Shown here: one piece after another, positions 1 to 5,581 of the stretch
Layout of the letters: every line of letters starts with the position of its first letter
How positions within the stretch are numbered: the stretch's first letter is position 1
From: Devosia sp.
GTDB lineage: Bacteria > Pseudomonadota > Alphaproteobacteria > Rhizobiales > Devosiaceae
DNA length: 5,581 bases
Assembly (NCBI GenBank): GCA_028290225.1
Contig: JAQGKH010000116.1
Location: 1 to 5,581 of the forward strand
Reading direction: 5' to 3'
Program-made: the position numbers and the translations under genes
Notes under the pieces: model-generated
The model's database searches: none
What the model saw: only the letters and a program-made list of their open reading frames with translations
Told to the model about the DNA's origin: nothing

Positions 1-561
1 GAGCGTACCTCCCAGGCAATGGCCGCCGCGCTCGGCAACAAGGGCAAGATCGGGTATATCTTCCACGACGCCGATTTCCACGTCACCAATCTGCGTGACT
101 CCGCCTTCAAGTGGATGATCGAGAACACTTATCCCGACATCGAAATCGTGGCCGAAGCCGGCATGGCCGACCCAGCGCGCATCGAGGATATCGCCAACGC
201 CATGTTGGCGCAGAACCCCGACATCACGGGCCTCTACGTGCCATGGGCGGAACCCGCGGTCGGGGTGCTTTCGGTTCTGCGCCAGTTGGATCGAACGGAC
301 GTCAAGATTGTCACGATTGACCTCAATGAGCCGGCCGGACTCGATATGGTTCAGGGCGGCAGCATCGCAGCTCTGGTGGCCGATGAGGCCTATAGCATCG
401 GCACCTATGCGGCACGTGCCGCTGCGGCCAGCCTGCTCGACCGTGAGGTGGATCCATTCCTGGTGGTCGGGGCACTCGTTGTGACTGCCGACAATGTCGC
501 CGAGGGCTGGCAGCAGTCGCTGCGGAGCGATCCGCCGGCATCACTGCAGCACAAGCATTAA
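1..561 (+). CDS. Sugar-type ABC transporter substrate-binding protein, 5'-truncated
   Basis: This is the C-terminal 186 residues of a periplasmic binding protein of the Peripla_BP_4 / ribose-binding (CUT2) type. Such proteins capture a small solute in the periplasm and deliver it to the membrane permease. The frame is open from base 1 and ends at TAA 559-561, so the signal peptide and most of the first lobe lie outside the window. What is visible fits the second lobe: a beta strand GKIGYIFHD, a helix with FKWMIENTYPDIEIV, then IANAMLAQNPDITGLYVPW and the VKIVTIDLNEP strand, which normally lines the ligand cleft. The end, with DNVAEGWQQSL and SDPP, is typical of the family C terminus. An internal ATG at 19 is not the true start because coding similarity runs through it. 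The permease gene follows after 60 bp that contain a strong hairpin. The family call is firm. The ligand cannot be read from this fragment. Confidence 0.88.
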   Translation, partial: ERTSQAMAAALGNKGKIGYIFHDADFHVTNLRDSAFKWMIENTYPDIEIVAEAGMADPARIEDIANAMLAQNPDITGLYVPWAEPAVGVLSVLRQLDRTDVKIVTIDLNEPAGLDMVQGGSIAALVADEAYSIGTYAARAAAASLLDREVDPFLVVGALVVTADNVAEGWQQSLRSDPPASLQHKH

Positions 562-572
562 TCCAGCAAATC

Positions 573-598
573 AGCCGGGCGGCACTATCCGCCCGGTT
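573..598 (+). promoter_or_regulatory. Intercistronic hairpin between binding-protein and permease genes
   Basis: CCGGGCGG (575-582) and CCGCCCGG (589-596) pair perfectly around the 6-base loop CACTAT. An A-T pair and a G-U pair extend the stem to 10 bp (573-598). It starts 12 bases after the binding-protein stop codon and ends 23 bases before the permease start. No T-tract follows (the next bases are CCCCAAGG), so it is not a classic intrinsic terminator. In other ABC importer operons, hairpins at this place protect the upstream mRNA and allow more binding protein than permease to be made. That role is inferred here. Confidence 0.6.
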
Positions 599-621
599 CC
601 CCAAGGGTCAGGGAGCACACC

Positions 622-1605
622 ATGTCCAGCGTCACCGCCTCCGTCAGCCCGGTTCGCCGTTTGTTATCGCGCCTCAACCTGCAGCAATACGTCGTTTATT
701 TCGGCTTCATAGCCATCTTCTTGTTCTTTGCGGTGGTCCTGCGCGACAGTGGTTTCCTGACGCAGCGCAACCTCGTGAACATCATCCTGCAGACGGCCCC
801 GGCCACCATCATGGCCATTGGCCTGGTGTTCGTGCTTTCGGCCGGCGAGATCGATCTCTCCTTCGGCTCAACAGTTGCGGTTTCGGCGCTCTGCGCTGCC
901 ATGGCCATGGCCGCCTATCCGGGTGCAGCGCTGCCCTTGGGCGTCGCTGCCGGTATTGGCTCGGGCTTGCTGATCGGCGCAATCAACGGAGCGCTCGTGG
1001 CCTGGTTGCGGCTGCCGTCCTTTCTGGTGACGCTCGCAACCATGGGGCTGTTCGCAGGCGTTGCCCGTTCGCTGACCCAATTGCGCTCGATCCCTGTCAC
1101 TGACCCGCTGTTTACCGGCATCTTCGGTTCAGGCTCGATCCTCGGAGTGCCGTCACTGGTGATCTGGTGCATAATCGGCATCGCTGTCGGACACTTGGTC
1201 TACAGGCAGACTCGTTTCGGCGCCCATGTTCTTGCCACTGGCGACAATTCGCGCGCCGCCCAGGTCAGCGGCATCGAGGTCCCCCGCATCCGCCTGTGGA
1301 TCTTCATGATCAGTGGCGGGCTGGCGGGCCTTGCGGGCCTACTTTACGCCGGCCGCCTGCAGGCCGCCAAATACACGCTGGGCGAAACCGACCTCATGAC
1401 GGTTATTGCAGCGGTGATCGTTGGCGGCACGCTGCTGAACGGCGGCAAGGGTTCGATCATCGGCGCTTTAGTCGGCTCGCTGCTCATGGGCATGCTCAAC
1501 AATGGCCTGATCCTCATGGGGCTTTCCGTATCCGACCAGATGATCGTGCGCGGCCTCATCATCCTTGCGGCCGTAGCCGTATCACTGCGCGAAAAAACGC
1601 GCTGA
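622..1605 (+). CDS. ABC transporter permease, RbsC/FrcC (BPD_transp_2) family
   Basis: This 327-residue inner-membrane permease is of the CUT2 importer type and would form the translocation channel, probably as a homodimer. The protein is very hydrophobic, with about 8-10 membrane segments, roughly at residues 22-41, 52-73, 80-98, 102-125, 131-152, 175-194, 222-243, 258-275, 278-297 and 307-322. Family hallmarks are GEIDLSFGS (75-83), ATGDNSRAAQVSGI (205-218), which is the cytoplasmic loop that contacts the ATPase, and GGTLLNGGKGSIIGALVGS (268-286) followed by LNNGL. The length is normal for the family. The ATG at 622 is preceded by GGGAG (611-615) at 6-base spacing. The stop is TGA 1603-1605. 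It belongs with the binding-protein fragment upstream and the ATPase at 2829, although a PLP-enzyme gene lies between permease and ATPase. The family is clear; the substrate is not, since CUT2 permeases carry diverse sugars and related compounds. Confidence 0.93.
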   Translation: MSSVTASVSPVRRLLSRLNLQQYVVYFGFIAIFLFFAVVLRDSGFLTQRNLVNIILQTAPATIMAIGLVFVLSAGEIDLSFGSTVAVSALCAAMAMAAYPGAALPLGVAAGIGSGLLIGAINGALVAWLRLPSFLVTLATMGLFAGVARSLTQLRSIPVTDPLFTGIFGSGSILGVPSLVIWCIIGIAVGHLVYRQTRFGAHVLATGDNSRAAQVSGIEVPRIRLWIFMISGGLAGLAGLLYAGRLQAAKYTLGETDLMTVIAAVIVGGTLLNGGKGSIIGALVGSLLMGMLNNGLILMGLSVSDQMIVRGLIILAAVAVSLREKTR

Positions 1606-1618
1606 GGGAGAAGAACTC

Positions 1619-2818
1619 ATGTTTCTCGACGTGTTGCGTCGCCGCAATCCCAAGTTCGTCGAAGCGGCGATGTCCCTGCACCAGACCGGCCAGATACCCG
1701 CAAATTCCTATGTACTGGATCTGGATACGGTCGAAGCCAATGCTCGGGTGCTCAAGGCGGAAGCTGCGCGGAACGAGCTCAAGATTTTTGCCATGACCAA
1801 GCAGGTCGGCCGGTCATCGAGCTTTTGCCGGGCCGTGCAGCGCGGCGGCATCGAAAAATCGGTGGCCGTCGATATGGCCTGCGCCCGCGCTACGCACCGC
1901 GCCGGTATGCCCGTGGCGCATCTAGGCCACCTCTCGCAGGTGCCGCGCTTCGAGGCTGACGCGGCGGCCAGGCGCTTCCGTCCCGATTATTGGACCGTGT
2001 TCAATCATGAAAAGGGCCGCGAAGCGGGTGCTGCGGCCTTGAAGGCCGGGTATCGGCAGAATCTGCTCGCCCGCATCAAGGCGGAAGGAGACGTGTTCTA
2101 CCGTGGCCATGAAGGCGGGTTCGAAGCCTCCGAGATTGTCGCTGTCGCAGATGCGCTCGACCGGCTTGAGGGTGGGCGGTTTGCCGGCATCACGACCTTC
2201 CCCGCGTTGCTATTTGACCATGAGACCCGCAAGGTAAAGCCCACGCCGAACCTGGCGACATTGGCTCGTGCCGCCGACGCACTGCGCAAGGCAAACCGCG
2301 GCGATATCGAGATAAATGCGCCGGGTACGACGTCTTCCGTGCTGCTCGCCGGGCTGAAGGAAGCCGGGGCCACCCAATGTGAGCCCGGCAATGGTCTGCA
2401 CGGAACCACGGCGCTGCACGTCGTCGAGGATCTGCCAGAGTTGCCGGCGATGCTCTATCTTACCGAAGTATCCCATCTCTCCGGTGGCAAGGCATATTGT
2501 TTCGGCGGTGGCTTCTACATCGACCCGATCTTCCCGGATTATCCGGTCCGGGCGCTGGTATCACCCGAGCCAACCGCCGCAGCCGATGCCCTGCTGGAGG
2601 TGGAGATCCCGCCGCCATCGGCCATCGATTACTACGCCATGATCGATGCCCAGGGAACTCGCGCGCCGCAACCCGGCGACACCGCTGTATTCGGTTTCCG
2701 CGGACAGGCTTTCGTGACGCGTGCCTATGTAGTTGGCGTGTCCGGTATCAGTCAGGGCAAGCCGGTAGTCGAGAGCATTGAGAACGGCTTCGGTGAAGCC
2801 GAAAGCTGGCCTGTTTAG
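1619..2818 (+). CDS. YhfX-like fold-type III PLP-dependent enzyme (alanine racemase-like N domain)
   Basis: This 399-residue protein resembles E. coli YhfX, a predicted PLP-dependent racemase whose reaction I do not know to be established. The resemblance is from memory of that sequence, not an alignment: shared features are the start (MF-DVLRRRNPKFVEAA-SL), MTKQVGR, AVD-ACA--HRAGMPVAHLGHLSQVP, ITTFPALLFD, KVKPTPNLATL, INAPGTTS, CEPGNGLHGT, LTEVSHL-GGKAYCFGGGFY and FVTRAYVVGVSGI. Residues 30-270 look like the alanine-racemase-type TIM barrel, with Lys61 in MTKQ the likely PLP Schiff-base lysine. Residues 275-390 form the C-terminal part specific to this family. The ATG at 1619 has GGGAG (1606-1610) 8 bases upstream and begins 13 bp after the permease stop. 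The stop, TAG 2816-2818, is followed 10 bp later by the ATPase start. Its place inside an importer operon suggests it acts on the imported compound or a product of it. It is likely cytoplasmic. Alternative names would be alanine racemase-like or D-threonine-aldolase-like, but the family-specific motifs favour YhfX. Confidence 0.85.
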   Translation: MFLDVLRRRNPKFVEAAMSLHQTGQIPANSYVLDLDTVEANARVLKAEAARNELKIFAMTKQVGRSSSFCRAVQRGGIEKSVAVDMACARATHRAGMPVAHLGHLSQVPRFEADAAARRFRPDYWTVFNHEKGREAGAAALKAGYRQNLLARIKAEGDVFYRGHEGGFEASEIVAVADALDRLEGGRFAGITTFPALLFDHETRKVKPTPNLATLARAADALRKANRGDIEINAPGTTSSVLLAGLKEAGATQCEPGNGLHGTTALHVVEDLPELPAMLYLTEVSHLSGGKAYCFGGGFYIDPIFPDYPVRALVSPEPTAAADALLEVEIPPPSAIDYYAMIDAQGTRAPQPGDTAVFGFRGQAFVTRAYVVGVSGISQGKPVVESIENGFGEAESWPV

Positions 2819-2828
2819 GAGACGCGTG

Positions 2829-3572
2829 ATGTTGCAAGAGGCTGCGTCCCCAGTGTTGGAACTGACCGATATTCACAAGAGCTTTGGCGGCGTGGTGGCC
2901 ATCGAGAACGTGACACTCAACGTGCGACCGGGCGAGATCGTGGCGCTGGTCGGCGACAATGGCGCTGGCAAGTCTACGCTGATCAAGATCATCTCGGGAG
3001 TCCATGCCCCCACCTCGGGAACCATACGGCTGGACGGCTCCCCGATCTCAATGTCGAGCTCGACCAAAGCGCGCGAGTTCGGCATAGAGGTGGTGTACCA
3101 GGATTTGGCGCTGGCGGACCAGCAGCCGGTTTACATGAACCTCTTTCTTGGCCGCGAGCTGACACGGGGCCCGCTACAACTTCTTGATCGCAAGGTGATG
3201 ATCGCTGAAACGGAGCGGCTGGTGAAGGAGCTCGATGTGCGCATCCCCTCCGCCCATGCAACGATCCGCGATCTTTCGGGTGGACAGCGTCAGGGTATTG
3301 CCATTGCACGTGCCACTCACTGGGCGCGCAAACTGATCCTGCTGGACGAACCCACCGCGGCACTCGGGGTGGCCGAAACGGCGCGCGTGGAAGCGACGGT
3401 CGCGTCGCTCAAGTCTCGCAATATCGGTGTTCTGATCATCAGCCACAGCCTTGATCAGGTCTTCCGACTATCCGACCGCATCTGCGTGCTGCGACGCGGC
3501 AAGCAGATCGGCATTCGCACCACCGCTGACACCGACAAGAACGAGATCGTGTCGATGATCACCGGCGTTTAA
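2829..3572 (+). CDS. ABC transporter ATP-binding protein, single-domain FrcA type
   Basis: This 247-residue cytoplasmic ATPase would power the importer encoded upstream. All motifs are intact: Walker A GDNGAGKST (43-50 for the core), Q-loop Gln91 in VVYQD, signature LSGGQ (149-153), Walker B LILLDE (169-174) with catalytic Glu174, and switch His206 in IISHS. PTAALG after Walker B is typical of the CUT2 sugar group. Unlike RbsA or MglA (about 500 residues, two fused nucleotide-binding domains) it has only one domain, as in FrcA of rhizobial fructose transporters, so it presumably works as a homodimer. The frame is open upstream with an ATG at 2778, but that start would overlap the preceding gene by 41 bases and add 17 residues unlike the family. 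The ATG at 2829 has AGGAG (2817-2821) 7 bases upstream and is preferred. The stop TAA (3570-3572) lies inside a hairpin. Confidence 0.92.
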   Translation: MLQEAASPVLELTDIHKSFGGVVAIENVTLNVRPGEIVALVGDNGAGKSTLIKIISGVHAPTSGTIRLDGSPISMSSSTKAREFGIEVVYQDLALADQQPVYMNLFLGRELTRGPLQLLDRKVMIAETERLVKELDVRIPSAHATIRDLSGGQRQGIAIARATHWARKLILLDEPTAALGVAETARVEATVASLKSRNIGVLIISHSLDQVFRLSDRICVLRRGKQIGIRTTADTDKNEIVSMITGV

Positions 3573-3580
3573 CGCCGGTG
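3560..3580 (+). terminator. Possible operon-end hairpin overlapping the ATPase stop codon
   Basis: CACCGGCG (3560-3567) and CGCCGGTG (3573-3580) are perfect reverse complements around TTTAA, which carries the TAA stop. The stem is 8 bp and GC-rich. The following bases (CCTCCCCAAACG) contain no T-run, so it lacks the second half of an intrinsic terminator. It may instead block 3' exonucleases or work with Rho. The position at the end of the four-gene run supports a 3'-end role. The call rests on structure and place only. Confidence 0.4.
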
Positions 3581-3617
3581 CCTCCCCAAACGTGGGCATG
3601 GTTGATCGAGCAGCCCA

Positions 3618-3638
3618 GGCGAGAAATTTGTTCTCGCC
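3618..3638 (+). repeat. Perfect 8-bp inverted repeat (stem-loop)
   Basis: GGCGAGAA (3618-3625) pairs with TTCTCGCC (3631-3638) around the 5-base loop ATTTG. It lies 45 bases after the ATPase stop codon. No T-tract follows. It could be a second transcript-end structure or a dyad binding site. A stem this perfect is unlikely to be chance at this exact spacing, but its role is unknown. Confidence 0.45.
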
Positions 3639-3668
3639 ACGAAGCACGCGAGTATTGACCGTTCAGCG

Positions 3669-3708
3669 GCGGGCAGGGCAGGGGCAGGCCCTCCGGCTGC
3701 CTGTCCGC
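3669..3708 (+). terminator. Candidate terminator stem-loop downstream of importer operon
   Basis: The left arm GCGGGCAGGGCAG (3669-3681) pairs with CTGCCTGTCCGC (3697-3708) with one G-U pair and one bulged G. The loop (3682-3696) is GC-rich and can pair further in a competing form. The bases after the stem are TATTGTCGATCC, a weak, interrupted T-stretch. It is the largest stem-loop in the region and, lying 97 bases past the last operon gene, a plausible terminator, though not a canonical one. Confidence 0.35.
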
Positions 3709-3986
3709 TATTGTCGATCCTTGATCAGCACGCCGTTATGAGCATCCATTAGGGTCGCGAGGTCCGCAGCGCGGTATTTTGCGGACGTTCTGGCTTATCC
3801 GACTGCATGGGACCAGCTCAGGGAATAGCCAAAGTGAATGGTTCCGCGAGGCATTGCCCGCGATCCGACCACGGTCTCGACGCTGTTCTGGTTGCTTCGC
3901 ACTGCCGTTGGCTTTGACGCTCCCGAACATCGGACGCTCGTGGGAACTGCTCACCTCTCGGCGCCGCCTCTGCATCTCCTCGTAAC

Positions 3987-4001
3987 GCTCAGACGCTGAG
4001 C
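3987..4001. repeat. Short inverted repeat upstream of the esterase gene
   Basis: GCTCAG (3987-3992) and CTGAGC (3996-4001) form a perfect 6-bp dyad with the 3-base centre ACG. It lies just before the AT-rich patch at 4009-4020, where a promoter for the esterase pair could sit. It may be an operator half-site pair or a chance dyad. No regulator gene is in view to support either. Confidence 0.25.
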
Positions 4002-4055
4002 AGAGTGATTTAACAATATAGCACCTGCGTGCACCCGCCGATGTGATCTGGCAAT

Positions 4056-4060
4056 AGAGG
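4056..4060 (+). promoter_or_regulatory. Ribosome binding site of the alternative upstream GTG start (4067)
   Basis: AGAGG lies 6 bases before a GTG at 4067 that is in frame with the esterase. This is a better-placed Shine-Dalgarno site than the AGGA (4103-4106), which lies 11 bases before the ATG at 4118. The site therefore argues for the longer protein, while the signal peptide argues for the shorter one. If GTG is used, 17 residues precede the signal sequence. Confidence 0.35.
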
Positions 4061-4117
4061 AACTCCGTGAACGTAGAAGGCTTCTTCAGCTGTAATCTTC
4101 ACCAGGATCCTCCCGAA

Positions 4118-5188
4118 ATGAAATCAACCGTGAAGACCTCGGCAGTCGCGCTTGCTTGCGCGGCTATGCTCGGGGCACCCTCTGTATTAGCCCAAGATAA
4201 TTCTACTGATCGGGCCTCCCAGCCTACCAGCGAAATGCAAGAAGTACTTGATACCTTGTCCGAACTTGGTGCGAAGCCCTTCAACACTCTTTCCGTGCCT
4301 GAAGCACGCAGCCAAGCGACTCCCGCCGATGCGGCACGGGCTGTGCAGTGGGAAAAGGGCATCCCATCAACCCCGGAGGGCAAGGTAGCGACGCGCGACA
4401 TCGCCATCCCAACCGACAATGGCAATTTGCCGGCACGCGTCTATACCCCGGAGGGTGAGGGGCCCTTCCCGGTCATAGTGTACTATCACGGCGGGGGTTG
4501 GGTCGTTGCCGACATCAACGTGTATGATGCGACGCCGCGCGGACTGGTGGTTGGCACGAACGCCATCGTGGTTTCTGTTGACTATCGCCATGCGCCCGAA
4601 AGCAAGTTTCCCGCGCAGCAGGAGGACGCTTGGGCGGCCTACGCCTGGATCGTGGAGAACATCCATACGATGAACGGCGACGCCAGCCGCATTGCCGTTG
4701 CAGGCGAAAGCGCTGGCGGCAACCTTGCCGCGAACGTGGCCATCATGGCGCGCGACATGGAAACCACCATGCCGCTGCATCAACTGCTGGTTTACCCGAT
4801 TGCCGGCAACGACATGAATACGCCTTCGTATCAGGAACATGCCGAAGCAATGCCCTTGGGCAAGGCCGACATGGAATGGTTTGTCGAGCATGTCTTTGCC
4901 TCCATGGACGAAACTGCAGATCCGCGCATCAACCTCGTAGGTCGCGACGATCTTGAAGACCTGCCACCGGCCACCATTATCAATGCCGAGATTGATCCGC
5001 TCCGGTCAGATGGGGAAATGCTGGCCGAACGCCTCAGGGCCGATGGCGTCGAGGTAACTCAGCAGACCTTCCCTGGCGTTACCCATGAGTTCTTTGGCAT
5101 GGCCAAGGTGGTGCCAGTTGCCAAGCAAGCCATGGAACTCGCCATATCCGATCTCAATGAAGCATTCGCTGCGGCCGAGGAGAACTGA
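4118..5188 (+). CDS. Exported alpha/beta hydrolase, HSL-family (family IV) esterase/lipase
   Basis: This 356-residue protein belongs to the hormone-sensitive-lipase group (Abhydrolase_3), serine hydrolases that cleave carboxylic esters, usually of short acyl chains. Seen directly: oxyanion-hole HGGGW (124-128), nucleophile Ser198 in GESAG (196-200), Asp293 in NAEIDPLRSDGE and His323 in FPGVTHEFFG, so the triad is complete. Residues 1-25 form a Sec signal peptide (basic start MKSTVK, hydrophobic core, probable cleavage PSVLA|QD). The protein is thus likely periplasmic or secreted, unusual among the many cytoplasmic family members. Residues 26-95 would be the cap region. The ATG at 4118 is chosen because it starts the signal peptide; an in-frame GTG at 4067 would add 17 residues and has a better ribosome binding site. 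A DUF4142 gene starts 3 bp after the TGA stop, so the two are probably co-transcribed. The fold and catalytic class are firm; the natural substrate is unknown. Confidence 0.9.
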   Translation: MKSTVKTSAVALACAAMLGAPSVLAQDNSTDRASQPTSEMQEVLDTLSELGAKPFNTLSVPEARSQATPADAARAVQWEKGIPSTPEGKVATRDIAIPTDNGNLPARVYTPEGEGPFPVIVYYHGGGWVVADINVYDATPRGLVVGTNAIVVSVDYRHAPESKFPAQQEDAWAAYAWIVENIHTMNGDASRIAVAGESAGGNLAANVAIMARDMETTMPLHQLLVYPIAGNDMNTPSYQEHAEAMPLGKADMEWFVEHVFASMDETADPRINLVGRDDLEDLPPATIINAEIDPLRSDGEMLAERLRADGVEVTQQTFPGVTHEFFGMAKVVPVAKQAMELAISDLNEAFAAAEEN

Positions 5189-5191
5189 GCC

Positions 5192-5581
5192 ATGATCCGC
5201 ACTCTGATGACTGCCGCTGCCGGCCTGATGCTGCTTTCGAGCACTGCTTTTGCCCAGGAAGCACTGCCTGGTTCGGAAGCTGACGCCATGTTCGCCGTGG
5301 ACACCCCGACCTTCACCAAGCTGGTGACCAGCTCAAATCAGTTTGAGATCCAATCGAGTGAATTGGCCGAGGACAAAGCGCAATCGGACGACGTAAAGGA
5401 ATTCGCGACGCAGATGATTGCCGACCACACCAAGGCCGCTGAGGATTTCACCGCCGCACTGGCAGAGGGCGGTGCAGATGCGCCGGCTGAGCCGATGTTA
5501 TCTCCCAAGCACCAGGCCATGATGGCGCTCTTGCAGAACGCGGACGGCGCAGAGTTCGAAGCCCTTTACGTCGACATGCAG
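5192..5581 (+). CDS. Exported DUF4142 protein, 3'-truncated by window end
   Basis: The first 130 residues of a DUF4142 protein are visible, with no stop before the window edge. DUF4142 proteins are small, exported, helical, ferritin-like proteins of unknown biochemical function. Residues 1-21 form a Sec signal peptide (MIRT start, hydrophobic core, probable cleavage TAFA|QE). Family hallmarks follow: FTKLVTSSNQFEIQSSELA (41-59), then VKEFATQMIADHTKA (68-82), with the usual Asp-His-Thr. Members I recall are usually 160-200 residues long, so probably 30-60 are missing. The ATG at 5192 has GAGGAG (5177-5182) 9 bases upstream, inside the last codons of the esterase gene. With only 3 bp between the genes, translational coupling is likely. 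Codon use looks like that of the esterase. The family assignment is good; the role, perhaps in the envelope or in stress, is only inferred. Confidence 0.87.
   Translation, partial: MIRTLMTAAAGLMLLSSTAFAQEALPGSEADAMFAVDTPTFTKLVTSSNQFEIQSSELAEDKAQSDDVKEFATQMIADHTKAAEDFTAALAEGGADAPAEPMLSPKHQAMMALLQNADGAEFEALYVDMQ

Larger units (their letters stand above)
3573..4066. other. Gene-free intergenic region with several inverted repeats
   Basis: About 490 bases separate the importer operon from the esterase gene. Open frames here are short (60-80 codons on either strand), rich in Arg, Ser and Pro, lack good ribosome binding sites and resemble no family I know, so no gene is called. The region contains stem-loops at 3618-3638, 3669-3708 and 3762-3786 and a small inverted repeat at 3987-4001. 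The only clearly AT-rich patch is TTTAACAATATA (4009-4020), which could hold the -10 element for the esterase gene, but no matching -35 is evident. Candidate -35-like sequences (TTGACC at 3656, TTGATC at 3721) have no convincing -10 at the right distance. I see no tRNA, no integrase or transposase fragment and no direct repeats. Confidence 0.6.

Noticed and set aside
1167..1796. 209-codon + strand frame spanning the permease and racemase-like genes
   Set aside because: It is out of frame with two well-supported genes, rich in Arg, Pro and His, and has no ribosome binding site of note. It is a shadow of the true frames.
2778..2828. Upstream ATG as the start of the ATPase
   Set aside because: It would overlap the preceding gene by 41 bases, and the added residues do not resemble ATPase N termini. 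The ATG at 2829 has a well-placed AGGAG.
2989..3363. 124-codon antisense frame opposite the ATPase gene
   Set aside because: It is opposite intact Walker A, signature and Walker B coding sequence; its composition (Pro, Arg, Ser, Gly) is that of a shadow frame.
3656..3755. Sigma-70-like promoter from TTGACC (3656) or TTGATC (3721)
   Set aside because: No reasonable -10 hexamer occurs 16-18 bases downstream of either.
3736..3985. Overlapping short open frames on both strands in the intergenic region (68 codons on +, 79 codons on -)
   Set aside because: No good ribosome binding site, no recognisable domain and low-complexity Arg/Ser-rich translations. A decayed gene cannot be excluded, but nothing in the three forward frames or the minus frame resembles a known family to me.
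3943..4085. EcfG-type stress promoter from GGAAC at 3943 or 4059
   Set aside because: The expected GTT-type -10 element is absent at 16-18 bases downstream of both.
4367..4891. Antisense open frame of 174 codons opposite the esterase gene
   Set aside because: It lies wholly opposite a gene with a complete catalytic triad. Its translation is rich in His, Arg and Val without recognisable motifs, as expected from a GC-rich shadow frame.

Overview
The window is GC-rich (roughly 60%, estimated by eye), and every gene I can support lies on the + strand. The Shine-Dalgarno sites, the CUT2-type ABC importer genes and the short exported proteins with classic Sec signal peptides suggest an alphaproteobacterium. 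A Hyphomicrobiales member (Devosia- or Rhizobium-like) is my best guess from protein style alone. No rRNA, tRNA or other phylogenetic marker is present to confirm this.

Left block (1-3572) is an operon-like run of four genes: the C-terminal part of a periplasmic sugar-type substrate-binding protein (1-561, cut by the window edge), an RbsC/FrcC-type permease (622-1605), a fold-type III PLP enzyme resembling E. coli YhfX (1619-2818), and a single-domain FrcA-type ATPase (2829-3572). The last three are separated by only 10-13 bp, each with its own ribosome binding site. A strong hairpin sits between the binding-protein gene and the permease gene, where one would expect a device that sets unequal expression. 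The binding protein, permease and ATPase together make a complete importer. The racemase-like enzyme lies between its permease and ATPase genes, so the importer probably feeds a substrate, or a relative of one, to this enzyme. The substrate is not known.

Middle (3573-4066, or to 4117 if the later esterase start is used) has no convincing gene. It holds several inverted repeats. Two, just after the ATPase gene, could end or stabilise the transcript, though none has a good T-tract. Another sits just before an AT-rich patch upstream of the next gene.

Right block (4118-5581) is a second, unrelated pair: an exported alpha/beta hydrolase of the hormone-sensitive-lipase family (HGGGW, GESAG, Asp and His all visible) and, 3 bp later, an exported DUF4142 protein cut by the right edge. 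Both have signal peptides ending in Ala-Gln, so both probably act in the periplasm.

The most interesting item is the YhfX-like gene embedded in the ABC importer operon. No mobile element, CRISPR array or RNA gene was seen.
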